Shown here piece by piece: positions 24,562-32,098 of a stretch of 64,000 nucleotides of DNA. Each line of letters starts with the position of its first letter. Within the stretch, counting starts at the first letter, position 1. The notes beneath the pieces were generated by a model. It made no database searches. It saw only the letters and a list, made by a program, of their open reading frames with translations, and was not told the DNA's origin. Made by a program: the position numbers and the translations under genes. Source of the DNA: BP-464 sp045805505 (GTDB lineage: Bacteria; Actinomycetota; Thermoleophilia; Solirubrobacterales; Solirubrobacteraceae); the NCBI GenBank assembly GCA_045805505.1, contig JBJMLA010000141.1, positions 76,599 through 140,598 on the forward strand, read 5' to 3'.

Positions 24562-25911
24562 CTAGAGGAAGATCTCGAACGCGTAACTGCCGAAGCTGAC
24601 GCGGACCCGGCGGAGATCAGGACCCAGCGCCTCGGCGCCGCCCGCGCTGAACGGCGCGTGCAGCGTCTTGGATCGCCCGCCACTCACGTTGTACGCGGCC
24701 TCCGCCACGACCTGGCTGTTGACCTCGACCGCGAACCGGCCCTTGCAGAGCCCGACCGAGCCGTCCTCGTCGTCACAGGAGATACGGACGCGGACGCCGG
24801 GCTCCTCGCGCTGCGGCAGCCCGCTCACGAAGAACACCTGGGCGCCGCCGAGGGTCAGGGATTCGCAGCCCGGCTGCAGAAGCGTGCTGACCGGCTCCTC
24901 GAGCGAGACGGAGTCGTCGCCCTCGTTGCAGGCCACGGTGCCGCCGACGGCCGCGAAGGCGTCGTCGCCGATCCCGCCGGAGAGCGTCGCGCCGCGGCCC
25001 GAGACCTCGTCGTCGCCGGGGCCGCCGGTTCCCGTCCCTCCGCCGTCGGCGATCACGACGTCCGCGCCGTCGCCGCCGACCAGCTGGTCGGGTCCGCCGC
25101 CGCGGCCCCAGACCCGATCGTCGCCGCCGAAGCCCTCGACGCGGTCGCGACCCCTCGACCCGTCCAGATCGTTGTCGCCGTTGTTGCCCAGCAGGACGTC
25201 GTCGCCGGCGCCGCCGGTCGCGTCCTCGATCCCGACGAACGTGTCGCGTTCGCTCGCCGCGCCCTGCGGCGCCGCCCGGCGCAGATCGACAAGAACGCTC
25301 CGGGTGCGCCCCGCGTAGGTGACCGAGTCCTCGCCCGCCCCGCCGTCGATGAAGTCGTCGCCCGCATCGGTGCCGGCCGCGTCCGGATGCAGCGAGTCGG
25401 CACCGGCCCGGCCGTGCAGCGAGTCGCGCCCGGCGCCGCCGGCGAGCACGTCGCCGTCGGACGTGCCGAGGATCGTGTCGTTGCCCGGTCCGCCGTAGAA
25501 GAAGCCGTACTGACTCACGCGCGCGGCGTTGATGCGGTCGTCCCCCCGCCCGCCGTAGACGATGACGCGACCGCCGCTGGACCTCCCGACGGCCACCACG
25601 GCAGCGCTGTCGTCGCTATCGCCCAGCCGCAGCGTCGAGGTCCACTCCGAGCTGCGCCGCGAGCGGCAGACCACGTGCCGCGCGTCCTGGGCGACGCATC
25701 CGTGGCCGGCCACGAGGTCCGCGCTCGAATCGGACACCGCGATGGACTTCGGGCCGATCGCGAACCGCGTGGTGCTCGCCTCGCCGGGCCGGCCCGCGAA
25801 TTTGAAGGTCGCCCCGAAGACGTCCTCCTTCTGCCCCACCGAGACCGTCGCGGCCGCAGCGGCACCAGGCGAGCAGAGCAGGGCAAGGACGACGACGCTG
25901 GACCGGAGCAT
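24562..25911 (-). CDS. secreted protein with RTX-like calcium-binding repeats
   Basis: 449 residues with a signal peptide ending near 'PGAAAA'. The ATG at 25911 is chosen because it directly precedes the signal sequence. From about residue 130 to 340 there are many glycine/aspartate nonapeptide-like units such as GGRGDDRIN, GGPGNDTI, GGAGRDSLHG and GGAGDDVLLGNNGDNDL, the parallel beta-roll repeats that bind calcium. The C-terminal ~100 residues are beta-rich with cysteines. No catalytic domain is visible, so it may be a cell-surface or matrix protein. It lies just after the tRNA-fMet and before the YpfJ-like gene, on the same strand. Confidence 0.82.
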   Translation of the reverse strand: MLRSSVVVLALLCSPGAAAAATVSVGQKEDVFGATFKFAGRPGEASTTRFAIGPKSIAVSDSSADLVAGHGCVAQDARHVVCRSRRSSEWTSTLRLGDSDDSAAVVAVGRSSGGRVIVYGGRGDDRINAARVSQYGFFYGGPGNDTILGTSDGDVLAGGAGRDSLHGRAGADSLHPDAAGTDAGDDFIDGGAGEDSVTYAGRTRSVLVDLRRAAPQGAASERDTFVGIEDATGGAGDDVLLGNNGDNDLDGSRGRDRVEGFGGDDRVWGRGGGPDQLVGGDGADVVIADGGGTGTGGPGDDEVSGRGATLSGGIGDDAFAAVGGTVACNEGDDSVSLEEPVSTLLQPGCESLTLGGAQVFFVSGLPQREEPGVRVRISCDDEDGSVGLCKGRFAVEVNSQVVAEAAYNVSGGRSKTLHAPFSAGGAEALGPDLRRVRVSFGSYAFEIFL

Positions 25912-25921
25912 CCGCGGGACC

Positions 25922-26812
25922 CTAGAGCGAGTCGGCGCCGAAGGTGTCGCACGCGCCGGGATCGCCGTCGGCGCGCCCGGCGTTGAACCAGCGCTGGCGC
26001 TGCTCGGAGGTCCCGTGGGTGAACGAGTCGGGGTTGACGTCGCCCCCGGCGCGCTTCTGCAGCCGGTCGTCCCCGACCGCCGACGCCGCGTCGAGCGCCT
26101 CGGCCACATCGCCCTTCTCGAGATCGCCCGCCGCGAAGACCGAGTTCGCCCACACGCCCGCGTAGCAGTCGGCCTGCAGCTCGAGCCGCACCGACAGCTC
26201 GTTGGCGTCGTCGGGGTTGTCGCGCTGAGACTGGTTGACGTCGTCGCTGGTGCCGAGCAGCTGCTGGATGTGGTGGCCGGCCTCGTGGGCGATCACGTAG
26301 GCCCACGCGAAGTCGCCGCCCTTGGCACCGAGCTGGCCCTTCATCTCGCCGTAGAAGCTCAGGTCCAGGTACATCCGCTGATCGGGCGGGCAGTAGAACG
26401 GCCCGACCGCGGAGCTGGCCTGCCCGCAACCCGTGTTGACGCCGCCGGTGAAGAAGACGAGCTTGACCCGCTTGTAGTCGCGGCCGTCGCGCTGGAAGCG
26501 CTGCGCCCAGCTGTCGTTGACGTTGGAGACGACGTAGGCGCTGAAGTCCTTGAGATCGCGATCGGGGTCCTGCGAGGCGGGGATCGGATCGCTCTGCACG
26601 GGCGCCCCGCCGCCGCCCAGCGCGCCGCCGATGTCAAAGCCCGAGCCGCCGCCACCCAGCACCTGGATGGCGAGCACGACCAGCACGCCGACGATGCCCA
26701 GGCCGCCGCCGGCCCGCCCGATCGGCAGGCCGCCCATGCCGCCTGAGCGGCCGCCCGAACCGCGGGCGTCGATGATGTCTCCCGCGCGGCCACCGCCGCG
26801 CTTCCATTTCAT
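25922..26812 (-). CDS. YpfJ-like neutral zinc metallopeptidase, membrane-anchored
   Basis: 296 residues. The Gly/Arg-rich N-terminus ('MKWKRGGGRAGDIIDARG') and one transmembrane helix at about 36-54 are standard for this family (KPN_02809/YpfJ). The zinc motif HEAGHH is at 176-181, preceded by 'CPPDQRMYLDLSFYGEM' and followed by 'ELQADCYAGVWA'. The catalytic domain should face outward. Its physiological substrate is unknown. The stop lies 11 bp upstream of the calcium-repeat gene's start, so the two may be co-transcribed. Confidence 0.9.
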   Translation of the reverse strand: MKWKRGGGRAGDIIDARGSGGRSGGMGGLPIGRAGGGLGIVGVLVVLAIQVLGGGGSGFDIGGALGGGGAPVQSDPIPASQDPDRDLKDFSAYVVSNVNDSWAQRFQRDGRDYKRVKLVFFTGGVNTGCGQASSAVGPFYCPPDQRMYLDLSFYGEMKGQLGAKGGDFAWAYVIAHEAGHHIQQLLGTSDDVNQSQRDNPDDANELSVRLELQADCYAGVWANSVFAAGDLEKGDVAEALDAASAVGDDRLQKRAGGDVNPDSFTHGTSEQRQRWFNAGRADGDPGACDTFGADSL

Positions 26813-26821
26813 GGCGCGGTG

Positions 26822-27061
26822 CTAGGACCGGCGCTCGATGGACTCGAGCGGGGGCGCGCCCGGGTGCCGCTGCGCGCTGTCGCTCGCGGGGGGCTGGACG
26901 CCGCCCTTGGACGCCCTGCTGCTGCGGGCCATGTACTTGAAGAGCAGATAGCCCGCGAGCGCCACCAGCAGCAGGGTGCCGACGATGATGGCGATGCCCG
27001 GCAGCGGGCCGCCCGTCTCGTGCTCGCCGCGGCCCTGGGCCAGGATCAGCAGTGCCAGCAT
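26822..27061 (-). CDS. small single-pass membrane protein
   Basis: 79 residues. A hydrophobic helix at about 19-42 ('GIAIIVGTLLLVALAGYLLF') is followed by a basic, Pro/Ser-rich tail. No family recognised. It is in line with the YpfJ-like gene (9 bp between stop and next start) and with a tiny acidic ORF upstream whose stop lies 3 bp before this start, so it is probably part of one transcript. Confidence 0.6.
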   Translation of the reverse strand: MLALLILAQGRGEHETGGPLPGIAIIVGTLLLVALAGYLLFKYMARSSRASKGGVQPPASDSAQRHPGAPPLESIERRS

Positions 27062-27064
27062 CGC

Positions 27065-27199
27065 TCAGCCGCCCTGGATCCGCTTGGCTTCGTCGTCGTC
27101 CGGATTGGCGGAGGGGTCGTTCTCGACCTCCTCGACGAAGTCCTCGACGGACTCGGTCGTCTCCTCCTCCGGCTCGGTGTCGCGCTCTTGGCTCTCCAT
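27065..27199 (-). CDS. very small acidic protein, unknown
   Basis: 44 residues, ATG at 27199 and TGA at 27067-27065, three bases before the next start. The composition is dominated by Glu and Asp ('EPEEETTESVEDFVEEVEN') with a basic end (KRIQGG). Correct spacing and coupling to the following membrane-protein gene argue that it is translated, but the size makes the call tentative. Confidence 0.5.
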   Translation of the reverse strand: MESQERDTEPEEETTESVEDFVEEVENDPSANPDDDEAKRIQGG

Positions 27200-27240
27200 G
27201 GGGCCGACGTACCCGCGCCAAGCGCGGGAGAATCCCGGCC

Positions 27241-28176
27241 GTGGCCTCCGTCGTCATCACGCGCAAGCTCCCCGGCACCGCCGTCGACCGGCTGGCCGAG
27301 CGCCACAGCGTCACGGTGTGGCCCGGCGACGCGCCGCCGGCGCCCGACGAGCTGCGGGGCCTGGTCGCCGCCGCCGAGGGCCTGCTGTGCCTACTGACCG
27401 ATCGCGTCGACGAGCGGCTGCTCGCCGGCGCCCCGCGGCTACGGGCCATCGCCAACTACGCGGTCGGCTCCGACAACGTCGACCTGGCCGCCGCGGCCGC
27501 GCAGGGCATCCCGGTCGGCGTGACGCCCGATGTGCTGACCGACGCGACCGCCGACCTGACGATGGCGCTGCTGCTCGCGGTCGCCCGCCGGCTGCCCGAG
27601 GCCCACAGCGCGGTCCGCGCCGGTGGCTGGCGCACCTGGGAGCCGCGCGGCTGGCTGGGCCTCGAACTGCACGGCGCGACGCTGCTGATCGTCGGCGGCG
27701 GGCGCATCGGCCAAGCGGTCGCGCACCGCGCCGCCGCATTCGGCATGACGATCGTCACCGCCGGCCGTGGCGACGACCTGCACGCGCTGCTGCCGCGGGC
27801 CGACGTCGTGTCGCTGCACGTCCCGCTGACCGAGCAGACCACCCACCTCATCGACGAGCCCGCGCTCAAGCTGATGAAGCCCAGCGCGCTGCTCATCAAC
27901 ACGGCACGCGGCGCCGTCGTCGATCAGGTCGCGCTGCGCCGCGCGCTGCACGACCGCTGGATCGCCGGCGCGGGCCTCGACGTCACCGATCCCGAGCCGC
28001 TGCCGCCCGACGACGCGCTGCTGGGTGCGCCCAACCTGCTCGTGCTGCCCCACATCGGCAGCGCCACCCACGCGGCGCGCGAGCGGATGGCCGACCTCGC
28101 GGTCGACAACCTGCTCGCCGCACTCGACGGCCGCCCGATGCCCCACCCGGCCTCCACAAGGACCCGCGCCACGTGA
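27241..28176 (+). CDS. D-2-hydroxyacid dehydrogenase (glyoxylate reductase/PGDH family)
   Basis: 311 residues from a GTG at 27241; a longer frame upstream overlaps divergent genes and is ignored. The NAD-binding Rossmann motif VGGGRIGQAV is at about 146-155. The catalytic residues are in 'NTARGAVVDQ' (Arg), 'DVTDPEPLPPDD' (Glu) and 'LPHIGSAT' (His). It reduces or oxidises 2-oxo/2-hydroxy acids; glyoxylate or hydroxypyruvate is the likely substrate. Its TGA overlaps the GTG of the Ppx-like gene (GTGA), so the two are coupled. Confidence 0.9.
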   Translation: MASVVITRKLPGTAVDRLAERHSVTVWPGDAPPAPDELRGLVAAAEGLLCLLTDRVDERLLAGAPRLRAIANYAVGSDNVDLAAAAAQGIPVGVTPDVLTDATADLTMALLLAVARRLPEAHSAVRAGGWRTWEPRGWLGLELHGATLLIVGGGRIGQAVAHRAAAFGMTIVTAGRGDDLHALLPRADVVSLHVPLTEQTTHLIDEPALKLMKPSALLINTARGAVVDQVALRRALHDRWIAGAGLDVTDPEPLPPDDALLGAPNLLVLPHIGSATHAARERMADLAVDNLLAALDGRPMPHPASTRTRAT

Positions 28177-29078
28177 GCGAACGGGTCGCGGTCGTCGATC
28201 TCGGCTCGAACTCGACGCGGCTGCTCATCGCCGACATCGGCGAGGACGGCGCGATCACCGAGCTCGAGCGCCGCTCGGTCGTCACGCGGCTGGCGCAGGA
28301 GGTCGACACGACCGGCCGGCTTGCCGACGAGGCCATGCAGCGCGTCTACGGCGTGCTCGCCGACTACCGCACGGCGATCGACGCGCTCGGCGCCGACCAC
28401 GCCATCGGCGTCCTGACCAGCGCGGTGCGCGACGCGGCCAACGGCGAGGAGTTCACCGATGCCGTCGGGACCCGCTTCGGCATCGCCGCGCGCACGATCG
28501 CCGGCGAGGAGGAGGCGCGCCTGACCTACCGCGGCGCGACGAGCGAGCGCCCGGACGGCGGCCCGCTCGCCGTCGTCGACATCGGCGGCGGCTCGACCGA
28601 GATCGTCGTGGGCGAGCGCGCGCAGCTGCGCTTCCACGTCTCGACCCAGGTCGGCGTCGTGCGCCACAGCGAGCGTCATCTGCACGACGACCCGCCGGCG
28701 CCCGGGCAGGTCCGGGCGTTGCGCGAGGACGTGGCGGCGACCTTCGCGCAGCACGTTCCGCCCGAGCTCGGCGCCGTCGCGGCTGTCGCGGTCGGTGGCA
28801 CCGCGCTGCAGGCCGCGGCGATGATGCGCCTCGATCACCTGCCCGCCGACGGCCTCGAACAGCTGCTCGAGCGCCTCGCCGCCGTCCCGCTGGAGGAGCG
28901 CGCCCGCACGCCCGGCCTGGACCCCACCCGGGCGCCGACGATCGTCGCCGGCGTCGCGATCCTCGTCGAAACGCTCGCCGCGCTCCGCCTGGACGTCGCC
29001 GAACCGTCCGATCACGACATCCTCCGCGGCGCCGCGCTTGAACGCACCGCTTTCACGGGAACGCATCCCCAGTTTTAG
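28173..29078 (+). CDS. Ppx/GppA exopolyphosphatase family protein
   Basis: 301 residues, GTG start overlapping the previous stop. Actin-like ATPase-fold motifs: 'VVDLGSNSTRLLIADIG' (phosphate 1), 'AGEEEARLTYRGA' (catalytic Glu) and 'VVDIGGGSTEIVVGE' (phosphate 2). It is the short form, lacking the C-terminal HD-type extension of E. coli Ppx, as is common in actinobacteria. It hydrolyses polyphosphate or pppGpp, connecting to the stringent response. The stop is followed at 29299-29322 by a strong hairpin, with a possible separate RNA gene in between. Confidence 0.88.
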   Translation: MSERVAVVDLGSNSTRLLIADIGEDGAITELERRSVVTRLAQEVDTTGRLADEAMQRVYGVLADYRTAIDALGADHAIGVLTSAVRDAANGEEFTDAVGTRFGIAARTIAGEEEARLTYRGATSERPDGGPLAVVDIGGGSTEIVVGERAQLRFHVSTQVGVVRHSERHLHDDPPAPGQVRALREDVAATFAQHVPPELGAVAAVAVGGTALQAAAMMRLDHLPADGLEQLLERLAAVPLEERARTPGLDPTRAPTIVAGVAILVETLAALRLDVAEPSDHDILRGAALERTAFTGTHPQF

Positions 29079-29102
29079 GGCCAAAGATGGACGGATGGCC
29101 GA

Positions 29103-29132
29103 TTGTCCGCGACCGTGTATTGGACCGATACT
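29103..29132 (+). promoter_or_regulatory. putative promoter for the structured RNA
   Basis: TTGTCC (29103-29108) and GATACT (29127-29132), 18 bp apart, form a sigma-70-like promoter (four of six matches in each box) 25 bp past the Ppx gene. Transcription would begin near 29139. Confidence 0.45.
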
Positions 29133-29138
29133 TCCGGC

Positions 29139-29298
29139 GTCGGGCAAAGGGTGACGTTGCCTCATACGCAGTGCCACTCTTTCTTCGGCCTCATAGGTCT
29201 GGGCGAAGCCGCATCGAATCGGCGCCTCCCGCCGCCCAGACCACCTAATCGGCCCCATCAAGGCACGTACCCCTGCCCGTCCTGACGGGGCCACCTTT
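29139..29298 (+). ncRNA. candidate structured small RNA, unassigned (6S-like shape)
   Basis: About 160 nt between a promoter-like sequence and a UUCG hairpin. Nested complementary segments form a rod: CAAAGG (29145-29150) with CCTTTG (29294-29299), GTGCC (29171-29175) with GGCAC (29262-29266), GGCC (29187-29190) with GGCC (29251-29254), and a perfect 10-bp helix GGTCTGGGCG (29196-29205) with CGCCCAGACC (29233-29242) closing a GCCG/CGGC hairpin (29208-29223). Single-stranded gaps between the helices resemble the internal loops of 6S RNA, but I see no diagnostic sequence, so the class is open. The alternative is a 3' untranslated region of the Ppx gene. Confidence 0.4.
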
Positions 29299-29322
29299 GG
29301 AAGCCGCCTTCGGGCGGCTTCC
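29299..29322 (+). terminator. UUCG-loop intrinsic terminator-like hairpin
   Basis: Perfect 10-bp stem GGAAGCCGCC/GGCGGCTTCC closed by a stable TTCG tetraloop and followed by AGACTTT. It could end both the Ppx operon and the proposed small RNA. Confidence 0.75.
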
Positions 29323-29401
29323 AGACTTTAAGCCCCCCCTTAGCTCGGGCCGCCGATCGGCTGTTACGGTCGCAGACGTCCCCGAACGAGAGGAGCCCAC
29401 C

Positions 29402-29569
29402 ATGGCGACCATGCAGCAGCCGCTGTACACGTCCGCCCCGATCCTCGACTACGACGATGAGCCGCAGACGCCGCTCACCGACGAGGAGATGCTTGACAGC
29501 GCAGGGGTGATGACGCTCGAGTCAGAGCAGTTCGACGCCGCGATCCTGGAGGCGCTGGTCTCGCCCTGA
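29402..29569 (+). CDS. small acidic protein, unknown
   Basis: 55 residues; ATG at 29402 with GAGAGGAG about 7 nt upstream. Acidic, without cysteine, signal peptide or hydrophobic segment ('LTDEEMLDSAGVMTLESEQ'). A TGTTACGGT at 29362-29370 could be an extended -10 box. No recognised family; a RiPP precursor was considered, but there is no modification enzyme nearby and no leader motif. Confidence 0.55.
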   Translation: MATMQQPLYTSAPILDYDDEPQTPLTDEEMLDSAGVMTLESEQFDAAILEALVSP

Positions 29570-29598
29570 GTGGCGCGTTGGCGCTCAAGAAGTAAAAT

Positions 29599-29635
29599 CC
29601 GGCAACCGACGGCGATCCCCGCCGTCGGCAGCCGG
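29599..29635 (+). promoter_or_regulatory. leader stem-loop before the collagen-like gene
   Basis: CCGACGGC/GCCGTCGG (29606-29613 with 29621-29628) is extended by CCGG/CCGG outside, ending just before the AAGGGAG ribosome site. A TAAAAT at 29593-29598 could be a -10 box. The helix may protect the mRNA 5' end or modulate translation. Confidence 0.35.
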
Positions 29636-29650
29636 CCAAGGGAGACATGG

Positions 29651-30442
29651 ATGTCACTTCGCGGGAGCAGGTCCTTTGCCAACGTCACGTCGGTCCTGGC
29701 GCTGATCGTCGCGCTGGGCGGTACGACGTACGCCGCGGTCACCGTCACGGGCAGGGATGTCAGGGACGGCTCCTTGACCGGCCGTGACGTCAGGAACGGA
29801 TCGCTGTCAGGCGCCGACGTACGCGACAACTCGATCGACGGATCCGACATCCGCCGAGACGCGATCAACAGCGACGACATCGAGGACGGCTCGCTCACCG
29901 CCGCCGACCTACGCCCCGGAGCGGCGACGGGCGCGGCCGGGCCGAAGGGCGACGCGGGGGCGAAGGGCGACGCGGGTCCCGCCGGCGCCACCGGGCCGAA
30001 GGGCGCCACCGGCGCTACCGGGCCGGACGGCTCGGCCGTCGTCGCCCGGGTGCAGGCCACCGGCCCCGTGACGACCACGGCTGCGAACACCCCGGTCGCC
30101 GTGCCGTTGCGCGGCGCGACGTGGACGCAGGCCGCTGACGAGATCAGCGTCTACCACGGCTTCGCCAGGCTCACCCTGCCCGCGGGCTGTGGGGCCGGCA
30201 TCGACATCATCTCCGTCCGCGTCTACCTCACCGACGAGGCCGGCACCCCGCGGCTCATCGGAAGCACCGTTCTCCAGGGCCCGGGCACCAACGTGCTCTC
30301 CGCAATGAACATCGGCGTGTTCGACCTCCCACCGGGAACGCCGACGAGCCGGACGTTCTCCGCCGACGTGCAGGACGATTGCCCGGGCAGCGCGCACGCC
30401 ACGCTCGACTCCCTGGACATCGTGGCCGTCGGGACGAAGTAG
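29651..30442 (+). CDS. secreted collagen-like protein with ~10-residue N-terminal repeats
   Basis: 263 residues; the ATG at 29651 follows AGGGAG. A signal-type hydrophobic segment at about 12-30 is followed by five to six imperfect repeats of the form GxDVRxGSLT ('GRDVRDGSLTGRDVRNGSLS', 'GADVRDNSID'), about eleven Gly-X-Y triplets (GPKGDAGAKGDAG...), and a ~130-residue beta-rich C-terminal domain with two cysteines. It shares plan and repeat style with 7045-7725. Probably surface-exposed; role unknown. Confidence 0.83.
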   Translation: MSLRGSRSFANVTSVLALIVALGGTTYAAVTVTGRDVRDGSLTGRDVRNGSLSGADVRDNSIDGSDIRRDAINSDDIEDGSLTAADLRPGAATGAAGPKGDAGAKGDAGPAGATGPKGATGATGPDGSAVVARVQATGPVTTTAANTPVAVPLRGATWTQAADEISVYHGFARLTLPAGCGAGIDIISVRVYLTDEAGTPRLIGSTVLQGPGTNVLSAMNIGVFDLPPGTPTSRTFSADVQDDCPGSAHATLDSLDIVAVGTK

Positions 30443-30448
30443 CCGGCG

Positions 30449-32089
30449 CTAGGCCAGGTTCGACCGCCGCGGGTAGATCACCGCGGGGTCGGTCAGCACG
30501 TTGACCAGCGCGGGCCTGCCGGCCTCGAAGGCCCGCGCCAGCGCCGGCTTGAGGTCGGCCGGCGCAGAGACGAGCTCGCCGTGGCCGCCGAGTGCCTCGA
30601 CGACCTGGTCATACCGGGTCTCGGGCGTCAGCTCGGCCGCCACGGAGTAGCCGTAGAGGAACTCCATCGGGTGCTTCTCGAGCGCCCAGATGCCGTTGTT
30701 GCCCATCACGCCGACGACGTTGACGCCGTGGCGGGCCAGCGTGTCGAACTCCATGCCGGAGAAGCCGAACGCGCCGTCGCCGAGCAGCAGCACGACCTGC
30801 TTGTCGGGTCGCGCGAGCTTGGCCGCCAGCGCGTAGCCGGGGCCGGCGCCGAGGCAGCCGTACGGGCCGGGATCCAGCCAGCAGCCCGGCTCGTAGCTGG
30901 GCACCACGCGCCCCGCATAGGAGACGAAGTCGCCGCCGTCGCCGATGATGATCGCGTCGCGGTCGAGGACCTCGCCGAGCTCCTTGTAGAGGCGCATCGG
31001 GTGCAGCGGCGCGCGGTCGTCGTTGAGCTCGGCCTCCTCCCCCGCGCGCTTCTCGTCCTCCTCGGCGCGCAGAGCGCTGACCCAGCTCGACGAGTCGGCG
31101 CCGCCCGCCGCGCCCGAGCGCAGTGCGTCGAGCGCGCGCGGGACCGAGCCGTAGAGCTCGGCGGCCACCGTGCGCGGGTGGTCGCGCACCGGCTCGGCGC
31201 GGTCGAGCACGATCAGCTCGGTCTCCTCGCCGAACGATCCGCCGAAGCCCAGCCGGAAGTCCATCGGCACCCCGACGATCAGCGCCACGTCGGCGCCCTT
31301 GAGCCCGTGCCCTCGCGCGCGGGAGAAGAACAGCTCGTGGTCGGCGGGCACCGAGCCGCGCGCCAGGCCGTTGAGGAAGACCGGGATCCGCAGCTCCTCG
31401 GCGAGCGCCAGCAGCGCGGTCTCGGCGTGCGCCCAGTAGGCGTTGGTGCCGGCCATGATCACCGGGCGCTCGGCGTCGCGCAGCAGCTCGACGGCGCGGT
31501 CGAGAGCATTGCCGTCGACGTCGGACTCCTCGATCGACACCGGCCTGTTGTCGGGCGCGTCGCCCTCCATGAAGACGAAGTCCAGCGGGAAGTCGACGAA
31601 CGCCGGCCCGGTGTGCGGGGTCAGCGCGGCGGTGAACGCCTCGTCGACGAGGCCGGGGATCTCGGCGGTCGACTCGGGCGTCGCGGCGTACTTGGTCACG
31701 GGCCGCACGAACGGCACGTGGTCGATCTCCTGCAGCGAGCCCTGCCCCCAGCGCATCGCCGGCGCCCGGCCGCCGAGCACGACCATCGGCGAGTTGTTCA
31801 TCATCGCCGAGGCCATCGCGCTCATGCCGTTGGTCACGCCGGGGCCCGCGGTCAGCGCGGCCACGCCCGGCTCGCGAGTGACCTTCGCCCAGCCCTCCGC
31901 GGCGAACGCGGCGGCCTGCTCGTGGCGGACGTCGACGATGTCGATGCCCTCGGCGCGGCAGCCGTCGAAGATCGAGAACAGGTGGCCGCCCGACAGCGTG
32001 AAGAGCTTCGTCACGCCCTGGGCCTTGAGCCGCTTGGCGACCAGCCGGCCGCCGTGGACCTGCGTTCCCTGCTCGGTGTCGGAGGACAT
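30449..32089 (-). CDS. thiamine-diphosphate-dependent enzyme, acetolactate synthase-like
   Basis: 546 residues with the three domains of the family: N-terminal pyrimidine-binding domain with the catalytic glutamate in 'VRHEQAAAFAAEG', a central domain with 'VIMAGTNAYWA', and a C-terminal diphosphate domain with the ThDP motif GDGAFGFSGME...NN. It lacks an adjacent regulatory subunit (ilvN), so a catabolic acetolactate synthase, 2-hydroxyacyl-CoA lyase or oxalyl-CoA-decarboxylase-type role is possible; I cannot decide. Ten bp separate its start from the stop of the upstream cyclase gene's reading frame on the same strand, so the two may share a transcript. Confidence 0.85.
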   Translation of the reverse strand: MSSDTEQGTQVHGGRLVAKRLKAQGVTKLFTLSGGHLFSIFDGCRAEGIDIVDVRHEQAAAFAAEGWAKVTREPGVAALTAGPGVTNGMSAMASAMMNNSPMVVLGGRAPAMRWGQGSLQEIDHVPFVRPVTKYAATPESTAEIPGLVDEAFTAALTPHTGPAFVDFPLDFVFMEGDAPDNRPVSIEESDVDGNALDRAVELLRDAERPVIMAGTNAYWAHAETALLALAEELRIPVFLNGLARGSVPADHELFFSRARGHGLKGADVALIVGVPMDFRLGFGGSFGEETELIVLDRAEPVRDHPRTVAAELYGSVPRALDALRSGAAGGADSSSWVSALRAEEDEKRAGEEAELNDDRAPLHPMRLYKELGEVLDRDAIIIGDGGDFVSYAGRVVPSYEPGCWLDPGPYGCLGAGPGYALAAKLARPDKQVVLLLGDGAFGFSGMEFDTLARHGVNVVGVMGNNGIWALEKHPMEFLYGYSVAAELTPETRYDQVVEALGGHGELVSAPADLKPALARAFEAGRPALVNVLTDPAVIYPRRSNLA

Positions 32090-32098
32090 GCCGAAACC

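Noticed and set aside
24942..25520. Apparent tandem DNA repeats (GGCGCCGCCGG-like), considered as CRISPR or satellite
   Set aside because: They are the coding repeats of the glycine/aspartate calcium-binding protein; spacing is not regular and there are no unique spacers. No CRISPR array was seen anywhere in the window.
29139..29300. c-di-GMP or c-di-AMP riboswitch upstream of the 55-residue ORF
   Set aside because: The conserved core sequences of these riboswitches could not be found, and a candidate promoter for the ORF lies downstream of the structure.
29329..29342. TAAG-C6-CTTA hairpin, resembling a loop of the actinobacterial 6C RNA
   Set aside because: Only one such C-rich loop is present and 6C RNAs need two; kept as chance or part of the intergenic region.
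29402..29569. RiPP precursor peptide
   Set aside because: No radical-SAM, lanthipeptide or cyclase gene nearby and no core peptide with Cys/Ser/Thr pattern.
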